Shown: positions 22,809 through 32,803 of the stretch, piece after piece
Layout of the letters: every line of letters begins with the position of its first letter
Position numbering within the stretch: position 1 is the first letter of the stretch
Virus record (IMG/VR): IMGVR_UViG_3300037293_000084
Coordinates: 1-44,019 of that record
Reading direction: 5' to 3' (one strand)
Length of the DNA stretch: 44,019 bases
Origin: a virus
Position numbers and translations under genes: made by a program
Notes under the pieces: generated by a model
Told to the model about the DNA's origin: nothing
Seen by the model: only the letters and a program-made list of their open reading frames with translations
Databases searched by the model: none

Positions 22809-24653
22809 ATGGCGGGTACAATTAGAATCCCTACAGAGTTCACTGCAATAGATAAATTTACCTCAGTAGTCAGTAAAATGAGTACTGGGGTTTCTAGTTT
22901 TAGTAAATCTACAGAGGCTTCAATAGATAGGGTAAATAAAAAACTAGGTAAAGTTAGTGTAGGTTTTGCGGCAGCGGGGGCTACAGTTTTAGGTTTGGGA
23001 GGAGTAGCTGTAAACTCATTTAATGATTTTGAGAAATCTATGAGTAATGTTAGTACTTTAGTAGATACTAATGTAGAGGATATGGCTAAGATGGGTGATG
23101 AGGTTTTAAAACTCTCTACAAAATTGCCTGTTCCTATAGATGATTTAACGACAGCTCTTTATGATGTAAGGAGTGCGGGGATAGAATCCTCTAAAGCTAT
23201 AGCAACTTTAGAAACATCTGCAAAATTAGCAACAGCGGGGCTTTCTACTACTCAGGAGAGTACTAATATTTTAACTTCTGCTATGAACGCTTTTAAAAAG
23301 GAGGGTATTAGTAGTGAAAAGATAGCTGATATTTTATTTAAAACTGTAAAGGCGGGTAAAACAACTATCTCTGAATTAGCTACAGGATTTGGGGCTACAG
23401 CGGGTATAATTGAGAGTTCAGGTACTAAATTTGCTGATTTTCAAGCAGCTACTGCGGCACTAACTACAGTAGGAACTCCTGCTACTCAGGCTCAAAATCA
23501 ACTAAGAGCATCTATAGTAGCAATGCAAAAGCCTACATCTGAAATGACTAAGATTTTTAAAAAATTAGGGGTTTCTAGTGAAAAGGAATTAATTAAAAAA
23601 ACAGGAGGCTTAGTTAATGCCTTTACTGCTATTGAGGGTGCTGGAAAAGGTTTAAATATTAACATGGCTAAGGCATGGAGTTCTGTTGAGGCGGGTGCTG
23701 CAGTTACTTCTTTATTAGGGGCTACAAATGGAGCATACACATCTACTCTAGAGAGTATGACAAATGGGGCAGATGCTTTGGGTGAGGCTTTTGAGAAACA
23801 AGCTAAAACGGGTGCAAGTCAGGCACAAATTGCAAAGAATAACATGCAGGCTTTGAGTATTACTATAGGTGCAGTTTTAGCTCCTATGGTGAGTGCTTTA
23901 GTTCAAAAAGTAGCCCCATTAATTAGCTCTTTTAGAGATTGGGCTAGTGAAAATCCTAGATTAATTAAAACTATAGGAATTATAGGGGCTGTTTTGTTAG
24001 GTTTTGCGGGTGCTTTAAAAGCAACTCAATTAGTATTAACTATTTCTCAGGTAGTAATGGCTGGATATACGGCTATCATGGCAGCATATAGTGGAGTAGC
24101 TGTTACGGCAGCTTTAACTGGTTCTACTTTTGCCGCAGTAATATGGGCTACTTTAGCCCCTATTTTAGCGGTTATAGCAGCTATAGCGGCAATTATTGCA
24201 ATTTTCTACTATTGGGATGAGATTGTAGCCTGGTTTGGCAAACAATTTGAAACTTTTACTAATTGGATCAGTTCTCTTTGGCAGTCGGTTGTTGGGTGGT
24301 TTCAAAGTTTTGATTTTGTTAATTTTTTCATGAGTATAGGACAGGCTATAATTAACTACATGCTATTCCCTTTAAAAACAGTTTTAGGATTAATGTCTAA
24401 ATTACCTGGAGGAATAGGAGAGGCAGCTAGTAAGGCTTTAGCTAGTATAAACTCCCTAACTGATTTAGGGGTTAATGCTGAAATATTACCATCACCAGAG
24501 CAGAAACAAGCTGAAAACTTACAAAATGTAGGTATTAAAGGAGGTATTAATATAGATGTTAGGGATAAGGGAGGAAATGTAGCGGGGGTTAGCTCTCAAA
24601 ATCAAAAAGGAGGAATCCCAATAAATGTAACATCTACACAAGGAGCTTATTAA
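22809..24653 (+). CDS. tail tape measure protein
   Basis: 614 residues. The helical N-terminal half (SVVSKMSTGVSSFSKSTEAS) is followed by the TP901-type tape-measure region (ALYDVRSAGIESSKAIATLE, AAAALTTVGTPATQAQNQLR-like), a hydrophobic stretch at about 385-475 (IGIIGAVLLGFAGALKA; LAPILAVIAAIAAIIAIFYY), and a Gly-rich C-terminus. It sets tail length and helps inject DNA; at about 1.5 angstrom per residue the tail would be near 90 nm. It follows the chaperone as usual. Confidence 0.88.
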   Translation: MAGTIRIPTEFTAIDKFTSVVSKMSTGVSSFSKSTEASIDRVNKKLGKVSVGFAAAGATVLGLGGVAVNSFNDFEKSMSNVSTLVDTNVEDMAKMGDEVLKLSTKLPVPIDDLTTALYDVRSAGIESSKAIATLETSAKLATAGLSTTQESTNILTSAMNAFKKEGISSEKIADILFKTVKAGKTTISELATGFGATAGIIESSGTKFADFQAATAALTTVGTPATQAQNQLRASIVAMQKPTSEMTKIFKKLGVSSEKELIKKTGGLVNAFTAIEGAGKGLNINMAKAWSSVEAGAAVTSLLGATNGAYTSTLESMTNGADALGEAFEKQAKTGASQAQIAKNNMQALSITIGAVLAPMVSALVQKVAPLISSFRDWASENPRLIKTIGIIGAVLLGFAGALKATQLVLTISQVVMAGYTAIMAAYSGVAVTAALTGSTFAAVIWATLAPILAVIAAIAAIIAIFYYWDEIVAWFGKQFETFTNWISSLWQSVVGWFQSFDFVNFFMSIGQAIINYMLFPLKTVLGLMSKLPGGIGEAASKALASINSLTDLGVNAEILPSPEQKQAENLQNVGIKGGINIDVRDKGGNVAGVSSQNQKGGIPINVTSTQGAY

Positions 24654-24655
24654 TT

Positions 24656-25135
24656 ATGGGAACAAAAGATATTAATTTGTATGAATCAGGAACTGGTGGA
24701 GAAATCTCTATCAGTTCAAATGATTTGAATTTAGGAGAGAGTTTATTTCAGCAGGTTTATTTGGCTTTGTTTGGAGGAAATCTAGAGGCTGTTACTAGAG
24801 GTGATGAGCTTATAGGAGAGGAGAGGCTGGACTGGTGGGGAAATTCATTATTTCTAAATGATAATCCTAATAAACAATTTAACTCTATAACTGAAAAAAC
24901 TCTACAAAATGTAGTTTTAAATAGTTCAGGTAGATTAAAAATAATTCAAGCTGTAAAAGAGGATTTAAGCTATCTAAGTGATTTACTAGATTTTTCTATT
25001 AATGTAGTTTTTGAGGAGGTTAATAATATAAAAATTATCATTAACTTTACTCAAAAGGGAACGCAAGAAAATAGAGTATTAGAGCTAGTTTATAATAACG
25101 CTAAAAATGAAATAATAATAGAGAGAATAGTATGA
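24656..25135 (+). CDS. baseplate wedge protein, Mu gp46/gpW-gp25-like
   Basis: 159 residues just upstream of the J-like gene, which it overlaps by four bases. It has the gp46 arrangement: an N-terminal loop (DINLYESGTGGEISISSNDL), an LDWWGNSLFL stretch, and a C-terminal beta-helical part (NNIKIIINFTQKGTQENRVL). In Mu-like baseplates it contacts the gp47/J protein in the wedge. Confidence 0.6.
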   Translation: MGTKDINLYESGTGGEISISSNDLNLGESLFQQVYLALFGGNLEAVTRGDELIGEERLDWWGNSLFLNDNPNKQFNSITEKTLQNVVLNSSGRLKIIQAVKEDLSYLSDLLDFSINVVFEEVNNIKIIINFTQKGTQENRVLELVYNNAKNEIIIERIV

Positions 25136-26307
25136 GACAGATACCTAATATAGTAGATATACAGGAATCATTAAAAAATGATTTTATAAACAAATTAAAT
25201 CTATCTAATGAGGATTTAAAATATGTTTTAAATGCCTTTAATATGGTTATTTCAGCTCAGTTTAAATTAGTTTACTTATATCTATCTGATATACAAAACA
25301 ATGTTTATCCTGATACGGCTGATATAGAGGGTAATGGAGGAACTTTAGAGAGATTAGGTAGGATTTATTTAAACAGAAATCCTAAGCCTGCTACTCCAGG
25401 AATTTTTGAAATAGAAGTAACGGGAACTATAGGGGGTTTTTTAAGGAGTGGATTAACTTTTAAGAGTAATGAGGATTCTAAGAATCCAGGACAGGTTTTC
25501 GTTTTAGATAATGATTTTACTTTAGTTTCAGCTACGGGAATAATAGAGGTTAGAAGTATTGGGGGAGGTACTGAATATGATTTAAATTTAGGGGATAAAT
25601 TAACCATAACAGAGCCGGTTATCGGGGTAACAAATATAGCTGAAGTGGTTACTATTATAAATCAGCCTTTATCATCTGAAAATATAGAGGATTATAGACA
25701 GGCTATTTTAGATGCTATCCAATTAGAGCCAAATGGAGGGGCTAAAACTGATTATAGATTATGGGCAGCTGATGCTCAGGGAGTGAGAAAAGTTTATCCT
25801 TATGTTAGAAATAATAATGCAGGTATAGTAGATGTTTATGTAGAGGCATCTGAAACAGATAGTATAGATGGGCTAGGAACTCCATCAGCATCTATTTTAA
25901 ATGATGTTAGGGATGTTATAGAATTTGACCCTGACAATACTAAGCCATTAAATGAGAGGGGGCGCAGACCTATTCAAGCTATAATTTATGCTCTCCCAAT
26001 AGTTATAACTCCTGTAGATGTGCAAATAATAGGGTTACAGGATTCTAGTACTGCAGTTAGAAATTCTATTGAGAGTAACTTAATCACATATTTAAAGACT
26101 GTCAGACCTTATGTAGCTGGAGGGGATTTAGCTAGGAATAAAAATGATGTTTTATATAGTGGGAGGGTTCAGAGTATAGCTACAGATGTTTTAGAATCAT
26201 CTAACTTTTTTACTGATTTTATAATGCAGGTGAACGGGGTGACAGTTTCAAATTATGAGTTTAATTTAGGCTTTATTCCTTATTTAAGAAATCTAACATT
26301 TTTATAA
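25132..26307 (+). CDS. baseplate J-like protein (Mu gp47)
   Basis: 391 residues. The family pattern is clear: NGGTLERLGRIYLNRNPKPA near residue 68, then GIFEIEVTG and GFLRSGLTFKSNE, the central ENIEDYRQAILDAI, and a C-terminal PLNERGRRPIQAIIYALPIV segment before the last domain. It builds the baseplate wedge around the hub. Overlap with the gene before and a one-base gap to the gene after suggest one translation unit. Confidence 0.85.
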   Translation: MRQIPNIVDIQESLKNDFINKLNLSNEDLKYVLNAFNMVISAQFKLVYLYLSDIQNNVYPDTADIEGNGGTLERLGRIYLNRNPKPATPGIFEIEVTGTIGGFLRSGLTFKSNEDSKNPGQVFVLDNDFTLVSATGIIEVRSIGGGTEYDLNLGDKLTITEPVIGVTNIAEVVTIINQPLSSENIEDYRQAILDAIQLEPNGGAKTDYRLWAADAQGVRKVYPYVRNNNAGIVDVYVEASETDSIDGLGTPSASILNDVRDVIEFDPDNTKPLNERGRRPIQAIIYALPIVITPVDVQIIGLQDSSTAVRNSIESNLITYLKTVRPYVAGGDLARNKNDVLYSGRVQSIATDVLESSNFFTDFIMQVNGVTVSNYEFNLGFIPYLRNLTFL

Positions 26308-26308
26308 A

Positions 26309-27106
26309 ATGACTTATATAAAATCTAATAAAAGTACGCAAAATGGTTTAGGTACTCCTCATGGTTTAGGAGTGCCTCATAGGATGCCTACTATTGAGGG
26401 GGAAAATTTAACGGATATTCTAGCTGATTTAACGAGGAAGCTTTACCCTACGGGCAGAGCGTGGTGGATGCAAAATAATACTAATTTTGATAAATTACAT
26501 AAGGCTATAAATGTTAATTTTATTAGGGTTATTGAGGATTCTAATTTAACTATAGATAGTACTATTCCAGATAATGATAATTTTGCTGAAGAGGATGTAA
26601 TTTTATGGGAGTATAGATTAGGATTAATAACTAATCCTCTAGTTAGTTTAGCCCTAAGAATAGAGGCTATTAAAAGAAAAATGAGCTATCCTAGTAATAT
26701 TAAATCTAGACAGCATCCTTTATTTATAGAGAGTCAGTTAAGGTTGGCGGGTTTTGATGTTTATATATATGAAAATAAATTTTTTGAGGGTGGGGAATGG
26801 GTTTACAAGACTCCAGATCAGATTGCAGCACTTTCTTTATTTGCTACTGAGCATGGAGTACCTACACAGCATGGAGGAGGTACTCAGCATGGATTTACTA
26901 ATTTTGATGTTATAGCTAATGAGGTAGATGTTTTAGAGAGTTTCTCTGTAGGGGGTTCTAATTTATGGGCTACATTTTTTATAGGAGGAGAGAATTTAGG
27001 TGATGTAGCAAATATCCCTACTAATAGGCTTAGAGAATTTAAAGAATTAGTATTAAAATTAAAACCAGCTCATACTGTTGCTTTTACTTTTATAAATTAT
27101 ACATAA
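26309..27106 (+). CDS. tail protein, Mu gp48/DUF2313-like, with His-Gly repeats
   Basis: 265 residues. ILADLTRKLYPTGRAWW and LVSLALRIEAIKRKMSYPSN match the gp48-type baseplate proteins that link the wedge to fibres. Near the N-terminus (GLGTPHGLGVPHRM) and again near residue 185 (EHGVPTQHGGGTQHG) are short His-Gly repeats not needed for that fold; they may be metal-binding or a structural strand swap. It follows the J-like gene and ends the baseplate segment before the fibre promoter. Confidence 0.65.
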   Translation: MTYIKSNKSTQNGLGTPHGLGVPHRMPTIEGENLTDILADLTRKLYPTGRAWWMQNNTNFDKLHKAINVNFIRVIEDSNLTIDSTIPDNDNFAEEDVILWEYRLGLITNPLVSLALRIEAIKRKMSYPSNIKSRQHPLFIESQLRLAGFDVYIYENKFFEGGEWVYKTPDQIAALSLFATEHGVPTQHGGGTQHGFTNFDVIANEVDVLESFSVGGSNLWATFFIGGENLGDVANIPTNRLREFKELVLKLKPAHTVAFTFINYT

Positions 27107-27113
27107 AAAATAT

Positions 27114-27121
27114 TAACTTTG
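27114..27121 (+). promoter_or_regulatory. candidate internal promoter (TAACTTTG) before fibre genes
   Basis: TAACTTTG fits TAnnTTTG and lies 19 bases before the fibre gene, in one of the few gaps of the tail operon. No good -33 element is seen at the right spacing, so the call is weak. Confidence 0.3.
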
Positions 27122-27140
27122 TTTAAAATAAATTAAAAAG

Positions 27141-28196
27141 ATGGCAAGAAGTAAAACAAGTTCCCCAAATATTGATAATTCTAATTTATTAGATTATCCT
27201 GCAGGAAGAATAAAAGATAGTACTGGTGCTGGTGATGGAACGCCTGTAAATGAGTTTATCTATGGGGATAAACACGAAACTTTTGATAAGCTAATGAGAT
27301 TAGCGGGGATTAATTTTAATGGATTGCCTGACAATGAAACAAACGGCTATCAGTATCTAGATGCTCTAAGGAGTTTAGCCTCTAAAAATGATTTTATAAC
27401 TACTCTAAATTCAGTAGGAGGATTTTTAAGCATAGGATTAAAACTAAATTTACTTTTAGTTAATGAGCAGATAGTATGTAAAGCATCAGTAGATTTAACT
27501 ACTGAAACTCAAATAAAGGGATCAGATGGCTCTACTATTGCTTTAACTTTTGTAGGTAATTTTAAGGCTAATGAATATGTAAGATTAATTAAAACGGGTG
27601 CGGGAATTACTTTAGTAAGGTTAGTAGATTTAACTAATTTAGATTTAGCTGTATCTGAGGCTCAATATCTTAAAAAAGCTAATCAGACGCAGGAAAATGC
27701 GGGAACTTTAGATACAGTAGCATCTACTCCTTTAACAAATTTAACGGCTTTTATTAAAAGGGTTACAGGTACGGATAGTATTTTATATTTAGCTACATCT
27801 ATTAGGAATGGTTTATATCCTAAAGAACATTTTAATATAGTAGCAAATATAGGGGCATCACCTGTAAGGAATATAGGTACTGCATCTGGAATTGATATAG
27901 GATATGGAGCTATAGGAACTAACTACCCAATTAGCGGAAATATAGTTTCAGCTATCCTAGTAGATAAGCCTACTAATGCCTCTACTATAAGAGTAGTTTT
28001 ATCTAATACTATGACAGATTCAAATTATTATGTTAGAATGTTTGTAGAATCTAATGCCTCTATTATTGGGTTAGATAACGGGGTAGGAGTTCCTGTTTTT
28101 AAAATTATAAATCCTACTACTTTTGACTTTAGCATACAGAGTTTTCAGGCAACAGCACAAAATTTAAAAATTCATTTTGAAGTAGTTAAAAAATAA
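27141..28196 (+). CDS. tail fibre-type protein A (351 aa)
   Basis: The N-terminal 75 residues (DYPAGRIKDSTGAGDGTPVN, EFIYGDKHETFDKLMRLAG) are shared in pattern with the next gene and probably attach to the baseplate. The middle holds ADD-type beta repeats and the end is a compact beta domain (NIGTASGIDIGYGAIGTNYP). The paralogous pair suggests duplication followed by divergence of the receptor-binding parts. Confidence 0.55.
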   Translation: MARSKTSSPNIDNSNLLDYPAGRIKDSTGAGDGTPVNEFIYGDKHETFDKLMRLAGINFNGLPDNETNGYQYLDALRSLASKNDFITTLNSVGGFLSIGLKLNLLLVNEQIVCKASVDLTTETQIKGSDGSTIALTFVGNFKANEYVRLIKTGAGITLVRLVDLTNLDLAVSEAQYLKKANQTQENAGTLDTVASTPLTNLTAFIKRVTGTDSILYLATSIRNGLYPKEHFNIVANIGASPVRNIGTASGIDIGYGAIGTNYPISGNIVSAILVDKPTNASTIRVVLSNTMTDSNYYVRMFVESNASIIGLDNGVGVPVFKIINPTTFDFSIQSFQATAQNLKIHFEVVKK

Positions 28197-28200
28197 TAAT

Positions 28201-29358
28201 ATGAGAGTAATAGGAAATTTACAAATAGAAAAGGATAGTAATTTAAATTATCCTTTTGGAGCTAGTATAAAAAACGAAACAGAAACTCAGAACGGAACTC
28301 CTGTAATTGAGGAGATTTATGGAGATATTTTAATGAATATCTATAAGATTTTAGAAGTTACAGGAAATACTCCTACAGATGCAAAAGATGATAATTCTAC
28401 TCAATATCAATTATTAGAGGCTTTAAAAATGCTCCCTAATAAATTAAATGATATTGAGCAGGTTTTAACTCTAAACGGCACTATTTGGGAAGTGCCTCTG
28501 AATCTATCAATTTTACCAAATAAATATACTTTTTTTGCTAGAGCATCTGAGGATTATATAAGCGGGATAACTTATGATTTTAAAGGAATTTCAGCTCTTA
28601 CTTTAGATTTTTTCAGTGAGGGTTTTAAGGCATCTGATGAGCTTTTAGTAGTTATAGATACTAATGGGGTTAGGGCTTATTCTCTATCTATTTTAGGGGA
28701 TAATCCTAGTGATATTTTCACTCCTTTTGGCTCTCCTTTGGCTTATAATGATTCTAATGTATTATATTATCAGGAGGATGGATATTTAATAACGGACCAG
28801 CCTACATCTGTTAATTTAGAGGGAATAATTAGAGTAGATGCATCAGATGGAACTCTAATAGTAACTGATATTAATATTTCTCAGGGGCATGTTTTATGTT
28901 CAGTTATAAAGCCTACAGATTCTAATTATTATGAAATATTTACTTTCCCTCTAGGAAATTATGCTACATCTACAAAATTAACTAAAATAGGAGTAACTCA
29001 GACCAGAGGTGATTACTTACCTAATATTTATTTTAATCAGTTAGGAGTTGTTTATATAACAAATGAAGCGGGGAATACAGTGGATAATAAAGTACTAAGT
29101 TTGTTTAATATTGATTTTAATTTAAATACTATAACTTATTCTAGTACTTATACTCTTAGTGGTTTTGTAAAAACTTCTAATGCATTTATTAGAAATAATG
29201 ATATTTATACTTTAATAGGCGGTGAATATTCTAGAACAAATTTAAGTACTGGGATAAATACCTCTTTAGCTTCTTTTAATTCAATTATAGGGCAGGTTTT
29301 TAGTTTTAATAGTTCAGTTTATTTTGGATCAGGAGAGGTTGCAAAAAAATGGTTTTAA
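28201..29358 (+). CDS. tail fibre-type protein B, N-terminal paralogue of protein A (385 aa)
   Basis: Residues about 15-60 (NYPFGASIKNETETQNGTPV, EEIYGDILMNIYKILEVTG) align with the start of the previous protein, while the C-terminal two thirds are unrelated and look like a beta-propeller or similar repeats (TSLASFNSIIGQVFSFNSSV). It lies four bases behind its paralogue. Probably a second fibre or receptor-binding protein. Confidence 0.5.
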   Translation: MRVIGNLQIEKDSNLNYPFGASIKNETETQNGTPVIEEIYGDILMNIYKILEVTGNTPTDAKDDNSTQYQLLEALKMLPNKLNDIEQVLTLNGTIWEVPLNLSILPNKYTFFARASEDYISGITYDFKGISALTLDFFSEGFKASDELLVVIDTNGVRAYSLSILGDNPSDIFTPFGSPLAYNDSNVLYYQEDGYLITDQPTSVNLEGIIRVDASDGTLIVTDINISQGHVLCSVIKPTDSNYYEIFTFPLGNYATSTKLTKIGVTQTRGDYLPNIYFNQLGVVYITNEAGNTVDNKVLSLFNIDFNLNTITYSSTYTLSGFVKTSNAFIRNNDIYTLIGGEYSRTNLSTGINTSLASFNSIIGQVFSFNSSVYFGSGEVAKKWF

Positions 29359-29371
29359 AAAAAATAAATAA

Positions 29372-30025
29372 ATGAGGTTAGATGTAAATACAGATGCAGC
29401 TATAATTTTTACAGCAAAACTGGAAAAGCTACATAGATCAGCTTTTCCTAGTGCTGTTAGGAATACTCTAAATGATGCTGCATTTGAAACAAAAAAATTA
29501 GTTCCTAAAAAGGCTAATGAAAAAATGACTATAAGGCAGAAAAATGTTTTTTCTAAATTCACAGTAATTGATAAAGCTAAAGGATTTGATATAAGGAGGA
29601 TGAGTTCAGTAGTGGGAATAGATGGCAGGAGTAAATCTAAGTTAGCTGATGGATTAGAGAAACAAGAAACTGGAGGGAATGTTACTAGTAGAAAATTAAT
29701 AGCTCATGATATGGGTAGAATTTCTGGGAGTTATTCTAAGAAACTAAAGGCTAAAAATCAATTTTCTAAAATAGGTAGTATAGCTGGGCCAGGTAAAAGG
29801 AAAAAAGGCTCTAAGTATATAATGATAAAAAAGAGTAGTGCAAAGGGTACAGTTTTTGAAGTATCTGGAAAAAAATTAACTCCTATTTTTAGTTATAGGA
29901 AAAGCAAAATTTCTAAATTAAAAGCCAGACCATTTATGAAACCTAGTGCAGTGCAGGCATCTAAAAAAATAGAATCTATCTATAAAAATAATGCAGAATT
30001 TCAATTTAAAAAACACTTAAAATAA
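29372..30025 (+). CDS. basic minor tail protein, gpZ-like (217 aa)
   Basis: The N-terminus (FPSAVRNTLNDAAFETKK) resembles the tail-completion/minor tail Z family, and the rest is strongly basic (GPGKRKKGSKYIMIKKSS). Such proteins help join or complete the tail. Its position among baseplate and hub genes is compatible. It overlaps the next start (TAATG). Confidence 0.5.
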   Translation: MRLDVNTDAAIIFTAKLEKLHRSAFPSAVRNTLNDAAFETKKLVPKKANEKMTIRQKNVFSKFTVIDKAKGFDIRRMSSVVGIDGRSKSKLADGLEKQETGGNVTSRKLIAHDMGRISGSYSKKLKAKNQFSKIGSIAGPGKRKKGSKYIMIKKSSAKGTVFEVSGKKLTPIFSYRKSKISKLKARPFMKPSAVQASKKIESIYKNNAEFQFKKHLK

Positions 30026-31245
30026 TGAGCTGGAGAGATAATTTAAATAATGTGCAGTTTTCTATTATTACGGGTGATGGAAAAGAATATTTCCCACTTT
30101 TAAAGATTACTGAGAGGAGTAAAGAGTTTAATACTAAATCATTTGATTTTATAGATGTTGCTAAATCATTTGTAGATAGGAAACAGCCTAAATCTACTAA
30201 ATATCCTTTAACTTTTTATTTTCAGGGGGATGATAATATAGATCAGAGTAATGCTTTTGATGTTTCCTCTAATGATAAGAGGTACTGGACTGTATCTCAT
30301 CCATTTTACGGGGTTATTAAGGGGCAGCCTTTATCTATTACATTTAATGATTCAAACTATAATGTAACAGAGGTTTCTGTAGATTTTTGGGAATCTATTA
30401 TTTTTGATTTTCCTAAAAGTAATTTTTCTATAAAAGATAATACTTTAGTTAAAAAAGATGCTATCCTAGAAAGTTCAGCTAAAAGCTATGCTTCTAGAGA
30501 TGTATTTACTGCGGAGGATATACAAAAAAACAAAGAGAGTATAAATATCACAGCATCTAAGTTTAATGATATACAGGATGATGATACATTTACTGAATTT
30601 TCTAATATAGTTAGTAAGGCAGAAAAGGCTAGTGATAATTTATTAAAAGATACTTTAAATGCTATAAATAAAGCTAATGAGGTTTTAAATTATCCCTCTA
30701 CTATTGATGCATCTGTTAAAAATAGATTAGCTGGTTATAAAAATACATTTTTAGAACTTAAAAACGGAATAGAAAGCATAGCTGATAAGTTATTTTTTGA
30801 GAGTCAGGGGGCATCCTGTTTAGCTAGTTATTGTAATGCTTCTGTAAATTTTCAATTTGGGGAGGATTATACTACAGCTATAGAGATAGAGGGAGTAGTT
30901 TCTGATTTAATTTTTCTCTATAATGATTATCTTTTGTTATTAGATAGCTCTAGTACTTCTAATTATAATACTACTGAATTTTTTCAGCCTAGTGCTTTAG
31001 TTCAGAGTCAGATGAATGATTTAATAAATTTAACTATAGGCAATTTGTTTACTCTGGCTTTTGATTCTCAACAGGAGAGGGTTTTTTATACGGATAAGGA
31101 AACTAATTTAATATTACTTACTCATAAATATCTAGGATTAGATGCTTCAGATAATAATATTAATCAATTTAGAGAGATTAATAATATAAAATTAAATGAG
31201 CTTTTAAGAATTAAGAAAGGGAGAAAAATTAAATATTATATATAA
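30025..31245 (+). CDS. baseplate/tail protein, Mu gpN (DNA circularisation N-terminus) family
   Basis: The start (MSWRDNLNNVQFSIITGDGK) and a following YPLTFYFQGDD and WTVSHPFYGVIKGQPLSI pattern match the N-terminal domain of the gpN family, which forms the upper baseplate in Mu-like phages despite its historical name. The remaining 270 residues are helical. It is coupled to the hub gene by an overlap (TAATGG). Confidence 0.7.
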   Translation: MSWRDNLNNVQFSIITGDGKEYFPLLKITERSKEFNTKSFDFIDVAKSFVDRKQPKSTKYPLTFYFQGDDNIDQSNAFDVSSNDKRYWTVSHPFYGVIKGQPLSITFNDSNYNVTEVSVDFWESIIFDFPKSNFSIKDNTLVKKDAILESSAKSYASRDVFTAEDIQKNKESINITASKFNDIQDDDTFTEFSNIVSKAEKASDNLLKDTLNAINKANEVLNYPSTIDASVKNRLAGYKNTFLELKNGIESIADKLFFESQGASCLASYCNASVNFQFGEDYTTAIEIEGVVSDLIFLYNDYLLLLDSSSTSNYNTTEFFQPSALVQSQMNDLINLTIGNLFTLAFDSQQERVFYTDKETNLILLTHKYLGLDASDNNINQFREINNIKLNELLRIKKGRKIKYYI

Positions 31246-32294
31246 TGGAAATTAAAATAAACGGCAGAGAGGTTAGTTTTTTTACAGAGGGTTCTATCCA
31301 ATTAAAGCTGGATAGTATAGCCTCTGTTTTTTCGTTAAAAGCTAGGTTTAATCCAGAGAATGATACTCATAAAGAAATTTTTAAACCTTTACAATATCAT
31401 AAAATTGAGATTTATAATAATGATAAAAAGTTAATATTTACAGGAACTATTTTAGGGCATACTTTTGAAAGTAACGAGGGTATAAATTTAGTTAATATTT
31501 CGGGTTATTCACTTTCCGGGGTTTTGGAGGATGTAAATATACCTCCTGCAAATTATCCCCTGGAGAGTTTAAATAGGAGTTTAAAAGATATAGTAACTAG
31601 ATTATGTGGGTTTTATGGTATCGGGGTAGTTATAGATGATTCTGTTAAAAATGAGGTTAATAGGGTTTACAAAAAAACTACAGCTAGTGCTACGGATTCA
31701 ATAAAAGGATATTTAAGTAAATTAACAAGCCAAAGAAATATAATACTTTCCCATAATGCTAGAGGGCAGGTAGTTCTATTTAAGCCTAATGATAATGGGA
31801 ATCCTAAGTATTTTTTTAATAAAGATAATACTTTGAGCATGAGTAGTAGTTACAATGGGCAGGGGATGCACTCTAAGATCAGTGTAGTTAGGCAGCCATC
31901 TGGGGAAAATACGGGGGTATCTACAGTAGATACTATAGTAAATCCTTTAATAAATTCTAACAGACCTACTACAAAAATTTTAAGTAGTGGGGAGGATACA
32001 GATACAAAGAATGCAGCTGATAATGAACTAGCCTCTGAACTAAAAGCAATATCTATAAAAGTTAAATTAAAAGGGCTTTTTGAGGATATTCAGCCTGGGG
32101 ATTTGGTTAATGTACATAATCACGAAATTTACAGCTTTGCTTATTCTAGATATATGGTTTCTGATGTTAGTTTAGATTTTGATGAGCAGTCAGATGGCAC
32201 TACGGATTTAACCCTAGTACTGCCTGAAACTTATACGGGGAAAGCCCCTAAAAATATTTTATTTTATTATGAGAGCCATTTAAGAGATAATTAA
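31245..32294 (+). CDS. baseplate hub protein, Mu gpP/gp44-like
   Basis: 349 residues. Family traits include VFSLKARFNPEND near residue 30, HKIEIYNNDKKLIFTGTI, LVNISGYSLSGVLEDVNIPP, and later an FEDIQPGDLVNVHN and RYMVSDVSLDFDEQSDG end. The hub holds the central spike at the tube tip. It is flanked by the gpN-like protein and the spike, in Mu order. Confidence 0.82.
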   Translation: MEIKINGREVSFFTEGSIQLKLDSIASVFSLKARFNPENDTHKEIFKPLQYHKIEIYNNDKKLIFTGTILGHTFESNEGINLVNISGYSLSGVLEDVNIPPANYPLESLNRSLKDIVTRLCGFYGIGVVIDDSVKNEVNRVYKKTTASATDSIKGYLSKLTSQRNIILSHNARGQVVLFKPNDNGNPKYFFNKDNTLSMSSSYNGQGMHSKISVVRQPSGENTGVSTVDTIVNPLINSNRPTTKILSSGEDTDTKNAADNELASELKAISIKVKLKGLFEDIQPGDLVNVHNHEIYSFAYSRYMVSDVSLDFDEQSDGTTDLTLVLPETYTGKAPKNILFYYESHLRDN

Positions 32295-32297
32295 ATT

Positions 32298-32786
32298 ATG
32301 ATAACATTTAGTAAATTAGCTGAAACGGCTATAGAAAAGGGCAAAAGGATAATTAAGGTTTTGCAGTTCGGGGTAAAAACAGCAGAGGAATGTAGCCCTT
32401 TTGGGGTGGATGCTAACCCTTTGAAAGATATGACTGCAATATATGCTGATACCTCAAATAATTCAGAGAGCGTAATAATAGGGTATATTAATAAAAATCA
32501 AATAGCTGGGCCAGGAGAAACTAGATTTTATTCTTTAGATTCTAATGGAGGGCTAAAGGCTTTTATTTGGCTTAAAGATGATGGGAGTATAGAATTAAAC
32601 GGCTCTACTAATTCAGCTGTAAGGTATGAGCCTCTAAATAATTCTATTACTCAGGCTAAAGTGGATATTAATGCAGAATTAGCTAAAATATCTTTAGCCA
32701 TAGGAGGGCTAGGAGGGGTTTATACAGTAGCTCCTATAATTATAGATTTAACCTCATCTAAAAATGACAAAGTAAAAATTAGTTAG
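32298..32786 (+). CDS. central baseplate spike, Mu gp45/gpV-like
   Basis: 162 residues with a small OB-like N-terminus (a PFGVDANPLKDMTAIYADTS region; SVIIGYINKNQIAGPGETRF), a single DDGSIELNGS beta-strand repeat, and a C-terminal segment as in Mu-type spikes. It pierces the outer membrane. A terminator follows directly, closing the structural operon. Confidence 0.72.
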   Translation: MITFSKLAETAIEKGKRIIKVLQFGVKTAEECSPFGVDANPLKDMTAIYADTSNNSESVIIGYINKNQIAGPGETRFYSLDSNGGLKAFIWLKDDGSIELNGSTNSAVRYEPLNNSITQAKVDINAELAKISLAIGGLGGVYTVAPIIIDLTSSKNDKVKIS

Positions 32787-32803
32787 TTTTTTTGTTTTTT
32801 TGT

